NCBI RefSeq assembly: GCF_022682495.2 | Contig: NC_071388.1 | Location: forward strand, 175,489,622-175,553,621 | Length of the DNA stretch: 64,000 bases | Origin: Desmodus rotundus | Lineage: Eukaryota > Chordata > Mammalia > Chiroptera > Phyllostomidae | Direction of reading: 5' to 3' | Shown here: positions 11,498 to 23,310 of the stretch, one piece after another | How the letters are laid out: each line of letters begins with the position of its first letter | Position numbering within the stretch: position 1 is the stretch's first letter | Notes under the pieces: generated by a model | Seen by the model: the letters and a program-made list of their open reading frames with translations, nothing else | What the model was told of the DNA's origin: nothing | Database searches by the model: none | Made by a program: the position numbers and the translations under genes

Positions 11498-13165
11498 AAG
11501 ATACCAATGATATATTTTACAGAACTAGAATAAGTATTTCACAAATTCTTTATGTAACCACAAAGGGCCCTGCACAACAATAACCATCCTGAGAAAGAAG
11601 AACGAAACTGGAGGAATCACACTTCTTAATGTCAAACTTTACTATAAGTCCACAGTAATCAAAACAGCATGGTACTGGCATAAAACAGACACATAGGTTA
11701 ATGGAACAGAATAGAAAGTCCAGAAATGAACCCATGCCTTTATAGCCAATTAACATTTCACAGAGGAAGCACATACATACAATGGGCTAAAGATATAATA
11801 GTTTATTCAATAAAATGTTTGGGAAAATTAGACAGATACATGCAGAAAAATGAAACTAGATTACCTTCTTATACTATACAAAAGAATAAATATAATGGAT
11901 TATAGACTTTAATGTTAGACTCAAAACCATAAAAATCCTAGAAAAAATGTAGGCAGTAAAATCTTGCACATTTCTCATAGCAGTATTTGTGTTATATATC
12001 CTATCAGAAAAGGGATAGAAGAGAAAAAATAAACAAATGGGACTACATCAGACTAAAAAGTTTTCACACAGCAGAAGAAAATATCAACAAAATAAAAAGA
12101 CAACCCACAGAATGGGAGACCATATCCTCTGATACATCTGATAAGGGGTTAACCTCCAAAGTTCATAAAGCACTTATAAAACTCAGGACCAAAAGAAATA
12201 AACGAACAAACAAACAAAAAATCCAATTAAAAAATGGGCAAAAGACCTGAATAGGCACTTCTCCAAAGAGGGCATACAGATGGCTAATAGACATATGAAA
12301 AGATGCTCAACATCAATATCAGAGAGATGCAAATTAAAACCACAGTGGGATATCACCTCACAGCTGTCAGAGTGGCTGTCCTCAATAAATCAATAAACAA
12401 CAAGTGTTGGCAAGGGTGTAGAAAAATGAGAACCCTTGTGCACTATAGGTAGAAATGCAGATTGGGGCAGCCACTGTGGAAAACTAGATGGAGTTTCCTT
12501 AAAAAATTAAAAAATGGAACTGCCTTTGACCCTGCAATTCTACTTCTCAGTATTTATCTGAAGAAACCTGAAACAGTAGTTGAAATGAATATGTGCATTG
12601 TTATATTCATTGCAGCATAATTTACAATAGTCAAGATTTGAAGCAGCCCTGTCCTTCAGTAGATGAGTGACTAAAAGCTGTGGTACATTTAGACAATGGA
12701 ATACTACTCACTTGTAAAAAAGAAGATTGTCTTTTGTTACTGCTTGTATGGACCTGGAAAGCATTATGCTAAGTGAAGTAAGCTGGTCAGAGAAAGGCAA
12801 GTACCATTTGATTTTAGTTATATGTGGACCCAAATGTACAAAATAAAGTAAAAAAAAACCATAATAGCAAGACACTCAGAGAATAGACTGACATATGTCA
12901 GAGGGGAGAGGATTTTGGGGGCTGGGTAAAAAAGATAAAGTGAATGAGCAAAAAAAAAAAAATCTAATAGACACAGACACAGGCAGGTAGGTCAGGGGAG
13001 ACAGGACAAGATAAAGGGGGGATAAATAGTGATGGAAGGAGACTAGACTCTGTGTGGTAAAGATATAGTACAGTATACAGATGATGTATTACAGAACTGT
13101 ACACCCGAAACCCATATAATTTTATTAACCAATGTCACCCCAATAAATCCAATAAAAAGAAGTCA

Positions 13166-15820
13166 ATGTTTATATATATACATATGTGTACATATAGTTG
13201 TTAGTCACAACATTTGACAATTCTATATTCTCCACCAGACAGTGTTAAAAGTAAACATATATCATTTCACTGTTTTTATCTTGTTTCCTTTACATTGATT
13301 TCATATACAAGCAAATTTAAAAAATAAATAAAAGGTAAGTATAAAAATCAGTATTTCAGATGTTATATTTTAAATTATTTTTGCTAATAATTTTTAAGAT
13401 GGTACACTCTTCTCAAATAATATGAATATGCTATTACTGTTATAAGCTGCATTGTTTTGTTTCCCTGTTCATCATTAAATAAAACAAGTTCTGAAGGGTG
13501 AAATCCAGCATAGTGAATATATGTCTCAGGTAAAACTACTGAGGTAGCAAAAAAAATGCAGAGAATGTATAAAATACTTCATAGTTCTCAAACATAGAAT
13601 TAATGTAGACAATATTCTTCAGTGTACTTCAAGTACCTTTATTGTTGTCATCTGTTTTTGGAGGTTCTCTTGAGATCGCTTTATCTTGCTCATGGAATTT
13701 TGTTGACACGTTAGATGTCAGATTCTAAAATAATTATGCAGTAGAACAGAAGGGTGTTTCCTTCTTAAAGTTTTTTATTTCCAAGTTTTCTTCTCCTGAT
13801 TGGCAGCTGGGACTGTCTGTGGTTCACACATAGGAGTTTTAAAGAGGAAAAATAAGACAGGACAGAAAATACAAATTTTGACATAGTAATTTTTTTAATA
13901 TCTAAAAATTTGCAATGCATTTTATTGGAGAAGTCCATGTAATGTAGATATCAATTATATTAGTATCTTAGCATAATGCATCTCAATATTTTACATATTT
14001 AATTTTTAAAACATTTAATTTTGCATAATTAAGGTATATAGTTAATATTTGTTTGTTTGTTTGTTTTTGGTACCCCTACATAAACTATTACCCCAATAGT
14101 GGTTTGTATGTAGAGCTACTTTTTTTAACCTTTCACTTGTATGTGATAGTTAAATTAGTAGGATCAAGCCCACTATTCACCACACTGTATTTTACTACAA
14201 AGCGGAGTCATTTTATTCACCTTTGATGCTTTCTGCTACGTACTGTTTTACGACTAGGTTACACATTCCTTAAATCCTTATGCGCAGGTCTATGTCCATA
14301 TAAATATATATAATTTATACATGGGCTCAAAACATTATTTCTATGGGTGTTGGAGTCATGAACAGAGAGCAGAAAATCCTGTTTGAAATTTTAGAGAAAG
14401 AAATTTTTAAAATATAAGACATTTACTGTAAGTATTAAATATTTCATTCACAAATTCTGTTAATGGAAGAATAAACTTCAAATTATCCACAAATACTTTA
14501 CCTTCACATTATAAAAAGCCAGTAGTGGAGAAAATAGATCCCATTATAATTCAGCAGAGCCTTATTTGAAAAGTAATGGCCCTACAGCAAAAATTTATCC
14601 AATGTTTCTGCCTACCAACCGAGCTTGTGTAGCAATACCCTATGGAAAATAGATTGCAAAAAAAGAATACAATGCCTTATTGGGGAGAATTTGTTTTTAG
14701 TCAAAAATAAGTTATTGCTTCTCCTGATATTGATAGTCGCAACATAACCCTATGGTTTATTTCAAATATTTTTAGCATTAAAAGGAGATAAGTCTTATAT
14801 TGAAGAGTAAGAAATTAGTCCTACTTTGACACATTTTCCATAGGAAATAGGTAGTTTAGAAAAGAATATGTTATATGTGATTTATAAGATATCAGAAAAA
14901 AGATTATCATAGAATAAAAAATTAAAAGTGAGATAAAAGGATACAAAGAAACTGGCTAAAAAATTGAAGATAATTTAAAGGAGAAGTTGTAGGGAAACTG
15001 GAATGAATGGCCAATATTATCATCTCTAAAGAAAATGGTCAGTGCGGCGATTTTATCAGTGACACGAAAAATTAACTTTTAAGCATTTCCAAAAAAGAAG
15101 GAAAACAATGGTGAATGGTAAAGCAAAGCGACTTTACTCAGATATATACAAGCCCTCAAACCACATTTGGAGTGAGATAGAAACAAACATCAAATAAGGA
15201 CAGAAGGAAATCTCAGGATTAAAAAGACACTCCTAAGTTTACAGACAGCAAGTTGGAATAGTAGACAAGAACTTTCTGGAAATCACCCATTTTTAAAAAA
15301 TGTACTTTCTTTTGCATGGGCTTCTTTAAAAACTGTTATTTTTCTCAAACATTGTCAGAACTTCTGTTTTGCCTTTAAAGTACAGTTCAGCTTCACATTT
15401 TTAAATTTATATTTTATAGATACTGGTCTACTAATAACCACTTTTTTATCAATAAATTAAAAAAACACAGATAATGATAACTTTTTTCTTATTCTTTTTC
15501 TATATATTTCAGAGTTTATATAATGAAAACATATTATTTTTATACTAGGGAAAATTATGTAAAGTATTTTTTCTTTCTAAGAATAATCTAGTGGGCCAGG
15601 TCTGAGAACATTACAAGAGGATTAACAAACATGTTAATAAACACTAAAGAAACCCCTCACAATTTGAAACATCTTTATAGAAAATGAAAATGAGTATTAT
15701 GTTTAACTATTTTATTTTGCCATGAAATATTCAGTGTACTTCTGCATGATATAATTTATATTATTCCTCCCATTTCATCATTAAATTTCTGTAAACACTC
15801 TACTGCATGTAAAGATCTTG
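13166..15820. other. Unassigned AT-rich DNA
   Basis: Contains a TTTG microsatellite (about 14,049-14,068). No gene or transposon recognised. Scattered CpGs at 14,200-14,290 and 15,040-15,130 are more frequent than in most of the window. Confidence 0.45.
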
Positions 15821-15824
15821 ATTT

Positions 15825-16010
15825 TAGCGGTTCAGCTGCATTGGCGACATCCTGGAATTTGCTTTGGCTTCCTCATTGCTATATCCCTGTGAATAATGTA
15901 GTGCTTCGACTCATGTTAGTAAGTCATCTGTATTCCGAATGATTATTTCAAAAGTATTTGCAAAATGCGAGGTGCGGAGAGTGTTCTTGCGACTGTAAGG
16001 TAGCTAATGA
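15825..16010. other. CpG-retaining non-repeat segment
   Basis: Seven CpGs in about 190 bases (for example AGCGGTT, GGCGACA, ATGCGAGGTGCGG, TTGCGACTG) in a CpG-depleted neighbourhood, with no similarity to any repeat I recognise. Could be conserved non-coding DNA; there is no coding frame of note. Confidence 0.35.
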
Positions 16011-16599
16011 AGAGCTTGTACTAGGAAAAGGATAAGTAGTAAATTGATCTGTGTTTGCATATTTACTGTTATTTTTACTCTAGTTTTATTGAGGGTATCT
16101 CTAAGCCCGATGACTATTTTGTGAGAGTAAGTTAAAATTAGTAAAAATAATCCTTAAAGACACTTCCCCAGTTACATATATACATGGCATACTGCAAAGT
16201 CCAAAGGAAAAGAGAGGAGTGAGGATGTTTCCCATTGTGGAACTTGTACTAAGAAACTCCTGTGAACTGTGATACCTGGAGGCAGTGAGGCCACTGGTGA
16301 CAAAGCTGTATATTAAATATTGCTATAACTCGATGCCTTTGTTAATTTTTAAGTAAAACATACATAAATAGACATTGTAATGTTTTCCCCAGAGCTCAAA
16401 GTATTGTGCTCATTCACTGGAGTCTGTGGTTACTGTGTGTATGGCCCTTGATTGGGATGACAGTGTAAGGTAGACGTCACACCTGGATGTGAAACGCTCA
16501 AATTCCATTCCTGGCTCAAATGGGCATTGGCTGTTCCTTAATCCTACATGTAAAACATTTTTTTTGTGTGTGGAAACATCTTACATAGTATTAATAACA

Positions 16600-16755
16600 C
16601 TTGCAAAAAGTATTACCTCCTTTACAGAAGAGGAAAGCTATGTACTGAGGTGCCATGTGATTGCATAAGCAACACAGCTAGGAAGCAGCATGGATGGGAT
16701 ATGAGCCAACGCAATCTGGTGTCTAACTTCTACAATACACTGCCTCCCAAAATCC
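16600..16755 (+). repeat. MIR SINE relic
   Basis: TTACAGAAGAGGAAAGC, then ACACAGCTAGGAAGCAGC and a GATATGAGCC...AATCTGGTGTCTAAC segment follow the MIR core and downstream order. About 90 bases further on (16,840-16,930) there may be a second weak MIR piece (CATTTACTACACGCTAG). Confidence 0.75.
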
Positions 16756-17178
16756 AGATCATACTTATAGTTACCTCATAGGCATAGTGTTTGGATTCAG
16801 CCACATATGAATGACTAAGAACAAGGTTTTGTGTATGGTTAGCATTTACTACACGCTAGTTATTGTCATATACATTTATTTCCATGTGGTTCAGACCACA
16901 GCTGGGTCAGGAGATGAGATGAAGGGTGATGGTGTTCAGAGAGAGTGAAGGAGGAGACTGAGAGAAAAGTATCCCAACATATTATTCACCTTTATTTTAA
17001 TCACTCTTGAAGTGTGATTGCTTCTATCCTCTTCCTGCGGCTTGTTTCTTCATTCTTAATAAAGGTGATCCTTAAAGTAGAATCATGAGAATTTTATTTC
17101 TGTATCCCCTTTGCCATGTTTTACATTTTCTATAACGACCCTATGTTACTGATTTTAGTGGATGGAATGCTCAAAGAA

Positions 17179-17253
17179 AGAAATAAAGGAGAAGAGAAGA
17201 AAGGGGAAAAAAAGAAAGAAGAAAAGATAAGAAAGGAAGAAAGGAAAGAAGCA
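17179..17253 (+). repeat. Purine-rich (GAAA/GGAA) low-complexity tract
   Basis: About 75 bases nearly all A and G, with the pyrimidine strand on the minus strand. Simple sequence; flanking DNA from 16,760 to 18,235 is otherwise unassigned. Confidence 0.85.
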
Positions 17254-18239
17254 AGTTCAGTTTTGACCATGGAGTAAATATTTTACAAGCAAACTTAACA
17301 GCAGTATTTATTTACCATAAAAAACAATAAAATATAAAATGACAAATATGAAAAATATGAACATTTGTACTGATGACACTTACCCAGGCATTTCCATTTA
17401 CTTTAATATTTGGAAACATAGAAATATTACATGGAAAACTGTTGCCAAATATCAGTCAAAACATCTGGATCACTCACTATATGTGTGTATATATATGTGT
17501 AAGTGTTTGCCAGTCTTTCACTTTTCAAGGGGTTTGACATCTTGTACTTACATTCTGCAAGAATAATAAGAAATATTCCATAATGGAAATGACCGGAAGG
17601 GAATTACATGGAAAATCCCCACATAGCTCACCTACTGGCTCAGGACATCTGTTACTTCATAAATTAGGTAAATCATTAGAATTAGCATCAGCATCACTGA
17701 AGACAAATCAAAGCCGATTATAAAAAGGTTGTTTATACTCTCTCACTTTGCCTACAAGTCTTTGACTTAATGTATCTGAAGTAAAAACCAATCTCACTTT
17801 TTTCAAATACCAAAGCTACGAGGAAATCCTATCAATAACAGGCAAAATAACAACATGATATCCATTCTACTGTCAGCAATATTGGTTTGCTGCACACTAG
17901 TGGGGAAGCCTTACAGAGTGACATTTAAGACCATTTTCTAGTTCCAAATACTTTCCAAAAGGTCAAAAGGGGATATAAAGTTAAAGGGAGTCTTCAGGAA
18001 ATGGCAAGGAGTGACCACCACTTGGTCACGCAGTTTGTCTTCACTATTAATTGTCCCTCCCAATGACAGCGGTTGCATTGAGAAAATAGCTATCACTGAA
18101 CTTTCCATGTTTATTAGTTACAAATTCAATGATTCAGCAACTTATATATTCTACATATGTTAGTGGCTTAAAATTTTTACTTGGTTATCTGATCGTAGTT
18201 ATTTAACATAAAATCAGTAGCAATATCTATCTTTAGATT

Positions 18240-18340
18240 TATTGGGAAGATTAAGTGAAATATATGTGTAACATTTAAACAATGCCTTGTACATAGTAGA
18301 CAATGAATCATACTAAGGGCAGTAATAATTTTATTTCCAC
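18240..18340 (-). repeat. MIR SINE relic
   Basis: GGGAAGATTAAGTGAAATAT, ATGCCTTGTACATAGTAGAC and AATGAATC...AGTAATAAT follow the reverse complement of the MIR 3' half (consensus elements 'gaggattaaatgag', 'gtgcctggcacatagtaa'). Confidence 0.65.
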
Positions 18341-18344
18341 TATT

Positions 18345-19950
18345 AATAATGCTATATCAATTCTGGAACTTTCATTTCCTTGGAAAACTACACAAAAGCC
18401 AAAAATTACTTCCTTCTAATTACTCTAATTTGTGTTATTCTCTAACAGCAGCACACGAACTTAGCACAACAATTACTTTCAAAACCAGAGTTTTGTTTGT
18501 CAAACTGGAAGGAGAAAAAGAAATAACCCCTTTTTATTGTTTCACTTATTCCTAGTGGTGGAATTTGATGCACAGGAAGATAATATATATCTTTTCCTAA
18601 AATAGAGTGACAGATAAATTCTGTACTCAGCTACAGGTACCCTCTCTTGGCTGCTTAAGTTACTTCATTACGTCATTGGCAGATTTCTCCATAAGTCAAT
18701 TTGTTGAATACTTTATAGTCTTGCCCATCACATCTAATAATACCAAAAGGAATCTGGATGATCAGAAGAGATATAATGAATACCATATGAATTAATAATA
18801 TTTGGACACTTCTTGAAGTTTTAATGGCTCCATCTGTCTCTTAGTTTATTTGAAATAATTAATATTCTCCTGATTTTCCTTGTGACAGTAATTTATACAT
18901 CCTAGCCTCTGATGGTTATATCTGTCCCTGAACATGGAACCAACTACTTGAGTTAAAAAGTGGAGACTGCATCCTACATATTTAACTAACTTTAGAAGAG
19001 CCAGTCCCACACTGTCGGGTTAATTTTTATTCATGAAATTCAGACTCAAGGTTTCCAAGATGGCAGAAAGAAGGAAATAAATGCAATGTCGGTGACAAGG
19101 ACATAATTATTGCTACTGCAGTAAAGAACACAAAGTAAAATAAGTCAAGTAACTTTTATCATGTATTCATCTGAATTTCATGGCCTCAAAATATTCTGTA
19201 GTTGCAACGATCCATCAACTGTCTATAAGCTGGCATTTTCTTACTTTTTTCGTATTTTGCTTTACTTATTTACAGTTACCTAAAGCACAATGCTCACTTG
19301 AAAGCTAAACTTATGAATATTAAATTAAAGGAAATACTTTAAGAAAATATTTTGAAATTGTACTTTAATAGAGAAAGTTTTGGAAACTAAAAGAATAGTT
19401 ATAAAGCCTGAAGTTCATCTTTGCTTCAACTGGCATTTGCTGAAGAGAATATTGCAATATAAATCTGGAAATAGTTTAGAAGCTAGGAGAAGTTGTACTG
19501 TATCATTGCACTAAAGGAGGACTTGGCTGCCTGTGCCGGACTTCAAAGTGGATGTTGTGCAGAAAGCTGCTGATCTCACACCTGCAATGCAGATTTTATT
19601 GATTGTTAAGAGTGTAAGATGTCTGGCATATTAGTCTTTAGTCTCAAGGGATTCATACTACAGAGATGGCATTTAAAGGACAATTACTAACTGAGACACA
19701 CCCAAGAATGGCCTTATAAATAAGCCCTAGCCCTTTCCAATATACCTGAAATATTGAATAAATAATAATGACAAAAACTGACAGATATTATAATTAGATC
19801 TTAAGGTAGGCCCAACTGTTCAGCACATATATAGAAAGGAAATACCAAATATTTATGAGTGGTCAATCATGTGGGTGAAAATACACCATGTGGAGGTTTG
19901 TGTTTTTATCTTAAAGCTTTTAATAAATGTTATCTCTTCAAACCTTGAAG
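18345..19950. other. Unassigned AT-rich DNA
   Basis: No recognisable gene or repeat. The open frames at 18,349-18,555 and 18,607-18,795 (plus) are short and match nothing known to me. Confidence 0.5.
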
Positions 19951-20816
19951 ATAAAAGTCTTGAGACCCACCCATATTGTTGCAAATGGCAGTATTTAATG
20001 TTTTCTTATGGCTGAGTGGTATTCCGTGTATATGTGTACCACATCTTCACCCAGGCATCTACTGAAACACATTTGTGTTGTTTCCATGTCTTGGCCACTG
20101 TGAACAATGCTGCAGTGAACATACGGTTACATGTATCTTTGCAAATAAATGTTTTCAAATTTCTCAGGTAGGTACCCAGAAGGGAGGTTGCTGTGTCACA
20201 AGGTAACCCTATTTTTAATTTTTTGAGAACACCTCATACTGTTTTATATAGTGGCTGTACCAGTTTACATCCTCACCAGCTGTGAATGAGGGTCCCTTTT
20301 CTCCACCTTTTCAAAACTTGCTCCTACCTGTCCTGTTGATCATGGCCATTCTTACAGGTGTGAGATGACACCCCACGGTAGTTTTGATCTGCATTTGTCT
20401 AATAGCTAGAGAAATTAAACATCTTTATTTCTGGTTGCCATTTGTATGTTTTCTTGGACAGTATCATGCTAAGCAAAATAAATAAGACAGAAAAAGTTAC
20501 AAACCATATGATTTCATTCATGTGTAGGATATAAAACTGAAAGCAACAAATTAACTAACAAAACAAACAAAACATCATAGACACAGATAAGAGTATGGTG
20601 GTCACCAGACAGAAGGTGAGTGGGGGGAGTAAAGGGTAAATGAGGACAAATATATGGTGACCAAAGAAGGTTTGAGTGTGGGTGGTAGGCACACAGTGCA
20701 ATAAACAGATGAGGTGTTATAGAACTTTACACTTGAAACCTGTGTAATCTTATTCACCATTGTCACCCCCAATAAATCTAATTTAAAAAGATAATATAAA
20801 AAAACATAAAAGTCTT
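19951..20816 (+). mobile_element. 5'-inverted (twin-primed) L1 with target-site duplication
   Basis: Perfect 11-bp duplications ATAAAAGTCTT flank the element (19,951-19,961 and 20,806-20,816). Bases 20,461-20,805 are plus-strand L1: the last part of ORF2 from GTATCATGCTAAGC on, then the 3' UTR ending CACCCCCAATAAATCTAATT and an A-rich tail. Bases 19,962-20,460 are the preceding ORF2 stretch in reverse orientation (plus-strand reading includes GGCTGAGTGGTATTCC and CAATGCTGCAGTGAACATAC). The L1 end of the inverted part (complement of 19,962) is, in normal L1 order, directly next to the first base of the direct part. This is the known twin-priming signature. Confidence 0.93.
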
Positions 20817-21129
20817 ATTTGTAAAATAATTCTTAAATGCAAATACATTACAAACTAAATTAAATAAACTAAATCAGGAAAAGAACACTAAATAATACTG
20901 AATGACAAGACTAAATAAATGATGAATTGATAATAAAATAATGAATTGAGGAAATGATTAATTGATGAATCTTATGGATAGATTAATAATTTAATAGAAT
21001 ACAATTTTAAAAACAATCAAATTAATATAGCTAATCAAACTTCAAATTTTACAAAACCTAGCTGCTTAATAGCAATATGATTATAAGTACCAAATACACC
21101 ATTTTTAATTTTTAACCATTGATATTTTT

Positions 21130-21700
21130 AAATTAATTTGTTTTTCAATTATAGTTGATGTGCAACCTCATATTACTTTTAGGTGTACAGCATAGGGATT
21201 AGACACTTATAGACCATAGGAAGTGATCACCTTGATGAGTCTAGTATCCATCTGACTCCATACGTAGTTGACACAATGTGTTCACTATATCCCCTATGTT
21301 GTACTTTCCATCCTGTGACTACTTTTATAACCAAAAATTTGTACTTATTAAACCCTTTCCTCTTTTTTACTTAACCCTCTAATCCCCTCCCATCTGGTAT
21401 CATCAATATGTTTTCTGTATTTATGAGTTTGTTTCTGTCTAATTTCTTCATTTATTTCATTTTATTTTTTTATTCCACATAGAAGTGATTTCATTTAACA
21501 TAATACCCTTGAGGTTAATCCATGTTGTCCCAAAGGGGAAGATTTCATTCTTTTTATGACTAAATAATATTCCATCGTATATTTGTACCACATCTTCTTT
21601 ATCCATTTGTCCATTGAGGGAACTTAGATTGCTTCCGTATCTTAGCTATTGTAAATAATGCTGCAATAAACATAGGGTGCATATAACTTTTCATATTAGT
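21130..21700 (-). mobile_element. Old L1 fragment, 3' UTR and ORF2 end
   Basis: In plus-strand reading it begins with an L1 3' UTR complement (TATAGTTGATGTGCAACC, GTGTACAGCATAGGGATTAG, CTATGTTGTACTTTCC). It proceeds into the ORF2 C-terminal end (ATTCCATCGTATATTTGTACC, AATGCTGCAATAAACATAG). It is 5'-truncated at about 21,700. No target-site duplication seen. Confidence 0.85.
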
Positions 21701-22059
21701 GACAAACACACAATTTTAAAGACTACATTTACATTAATTAAATGAATTTACATTAATTTAATTACTTATTCTTCAATTTCCTTATGGGTATATGAAGTAT
21801 TGAGTTCCTAATTTATACGCTGGAATCTCTGGATCCAGACATCAATTCCCTGAAAATTCCCATTTAAATATCTTAAAGGAAAGACAATTTCAACACACCC
21901 CAACCTAAATTATTCTCCTTAGCCAGCAAAATCTAATTACCTATGTTCTGAGTAACACTTCTACTTAAAAACATATGTCACGTCCAGCTGCAAACTGTGT
22001 TGGAGGTTGTGTCACAATTCTACATCTTTAATCGGAGCATCTAAGGTCTGTCCTTATCT

Positions 22060-22465
22060 TCTTTACTTCCCTTGTCCTTTCAACTCCAGCCATTAGGGTG
22101 GATTTTATTTCCTCAGTTTGCAATGTTCTTTCTTGTTTTCTGGGTCATTAAACAACTTGTTTTTCTCTGTGTTTGAAACAACTTTCACCCTCAACCCTTT
22201 TTCTTAGGTAATTATCACCCTGCCTTTACCATTCACCCGCTTTAACGTCACCTCTTCAGAGAGACATTTCTGGACTCTGTGGCCTACTTAGTTCTCCATC
22301 ATCATACTCTAATCTCTGACTCTGACAATATTCATTATATTTGCAATTTATTACATAGAAGGTTTAATTTGTATTGCTACATACTCAGGGATGAAACATA
22401 TGTCTGTATCTACGGACATATTCAGTTATGTCTGATATATTCTGCCTTTTTACTAAAAACCTGAT
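22060..22465 (+). repeat. L2 LINE 3' end relic
   Basis: ACTCCAGCCATTAGGGTGG, TTTAACGTCACCTCTTCAG and AGAGACATTTCTGGACTC, followed by an ATTATTTGCAATTTATTACAT-like stretch, follow the order of the L2 3' region (consensus landmarks 'aaatgtcacctcctcagagagg'). The 61-codon frame in it (22,279-22,464) is incidental. Confidence 0.65.
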
Positions 22466-22819
22466 AATCACACAACTTGTTCCTGTTGCTTCTTATAAGA
22501 TTAGCCACTTTAAAGTTATATTAATTTTATTAATTCAACTTATTATACTCTAATAGTTTCCCAAATATAGAGACCTTAATAATATAGCAGGTAATGATTT
22601 CTCAATAACAAACCAGACTGTGCTTAAAGAGCTATGCTGAATAGAGCTATTCCTCCTGCTCTATAGCTCTGACAGTTCTGAGTGCATCACCCTGAACTGC
22701 AGTGGTGAGGCCTGGCTACTTCCACATTTTCACTGCAGCCTATGGGAGGGGGTAATATTAAACTCTAGAAAAAAAGACCTTGGGGATGACCCAGAGTTAG
22801 AACCATAACTTGTAATGTG

Positions 22820-23085
22820 TCAAATCAAATTCCTATTCACAACTTTCTTCCTTCCTTTGATGGAGTTATACATCTGCACCTTTTGCCACATGACTTTGCA
22901 GTGGCTACCAATAGATTAAGTGGAGAAGATATCCCTGTTCCCCCTATTTGGGATTTTGGCCCTTTAACTATTGGAATATGGATGGAAATAGCAGTGTCAT
23001 AGTTTCAATTTGAGGCTTTAAGAGACTTTGTCTGTTTCTTCTTATCTCTCTTCAGCTTCTACCTTTCTACAAAAGAAAAACTGCA
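22820..23085 (+). repeat. Possible MLT1/MaLR-like LTR relic
   Basis: TTTGCCACATGACTTTGCAG, TTGGGATTTTGGCCCTTTAA, GGAATATGGATGGAAATAGC and GGCTTTAAGAGACTTTG match the order of an old LTR class in which a 'tgtgacttgctttgaccaatgg' motif occurs. Low certainty on the family. The frame at 22,817-23,002 arises from it. Confidence 0.45.
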
Positions 23086-23142
23086 AACAGTAACTGCTCC
23101 CTGAGGTCTGCCCCCCAAAAGAGATATTATGACCCACTGCAT

Positions 23143-23310
23143 TACTATTTTTTATCCATTTGTTCATTGAGGGACACTGACTTGTTTTTTTTTCTTTTCG
23201 CTATTATGAATAATGCTACTACTATAAACGTTTGCAGAGAAGTTTTGTGTGGGCATATGCTGCCAGCTCCGTTGGATATCTGCCTAGCAGGGAAATTGCT
23301 GGGTCATATA
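23143..23310 (-). mobile_element. L1 fragment (ORF2 C-terminal end)
   Basis: Reverse complement of the ORF2 end: TTTATCCATTTGTTCATTGA, AATAATGCTAC, GGAAATTGCTGGGTCATATA. It is broken off at about 23,310, where the 3' UTR of another minus-strand L1 starts. The ORF2 end therefore appears twice in a row in this region, so these are two different insertions or one rearranged one. Confidence 0.75.

Larger units (their letters stand above)
8122..13165 (+). mobile_element. L1 LINE, ORF2 and 3' UTR, inactive, with nested insertions
   Basis: The element starts just before the inter-ORF region (about 8,122-8,300). Endonuclease-domain sequence runs at about 8,300-9,600, reverse transcriptase at about 10,130-11,280 and the cysteine-rich C-terminal part to about 12,650, followed by a 3' UTR ending with AATAAATCCAATAAAAAG near 13,160. 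RT motif A is readable as [11 protein letters not shown] (10,588-10,620). At the RT catalytic motif C (about 10,888-10,899) the codon that aligns with the first Asp of FADD is GAA, next to a 2-base deletion, so the enzyme is dead. Many stops and frameshifts break ORF2; 11,012-11,200 and 11,987-12,250 are surviving frame pieces. Two SINEs (8,358-8,554 and 11,285-11,497) and a ~330-bp non-L1 segment (about 9,062-9,397) interrupt it. ORF1 is absent, so it is 5'-truncated. Confidence 0.92.

Noticed and set aside
9895..11774. Minus-strand frames of 70-74 codons
   Set aside because: Antisense shadows of the L1 ORF2.
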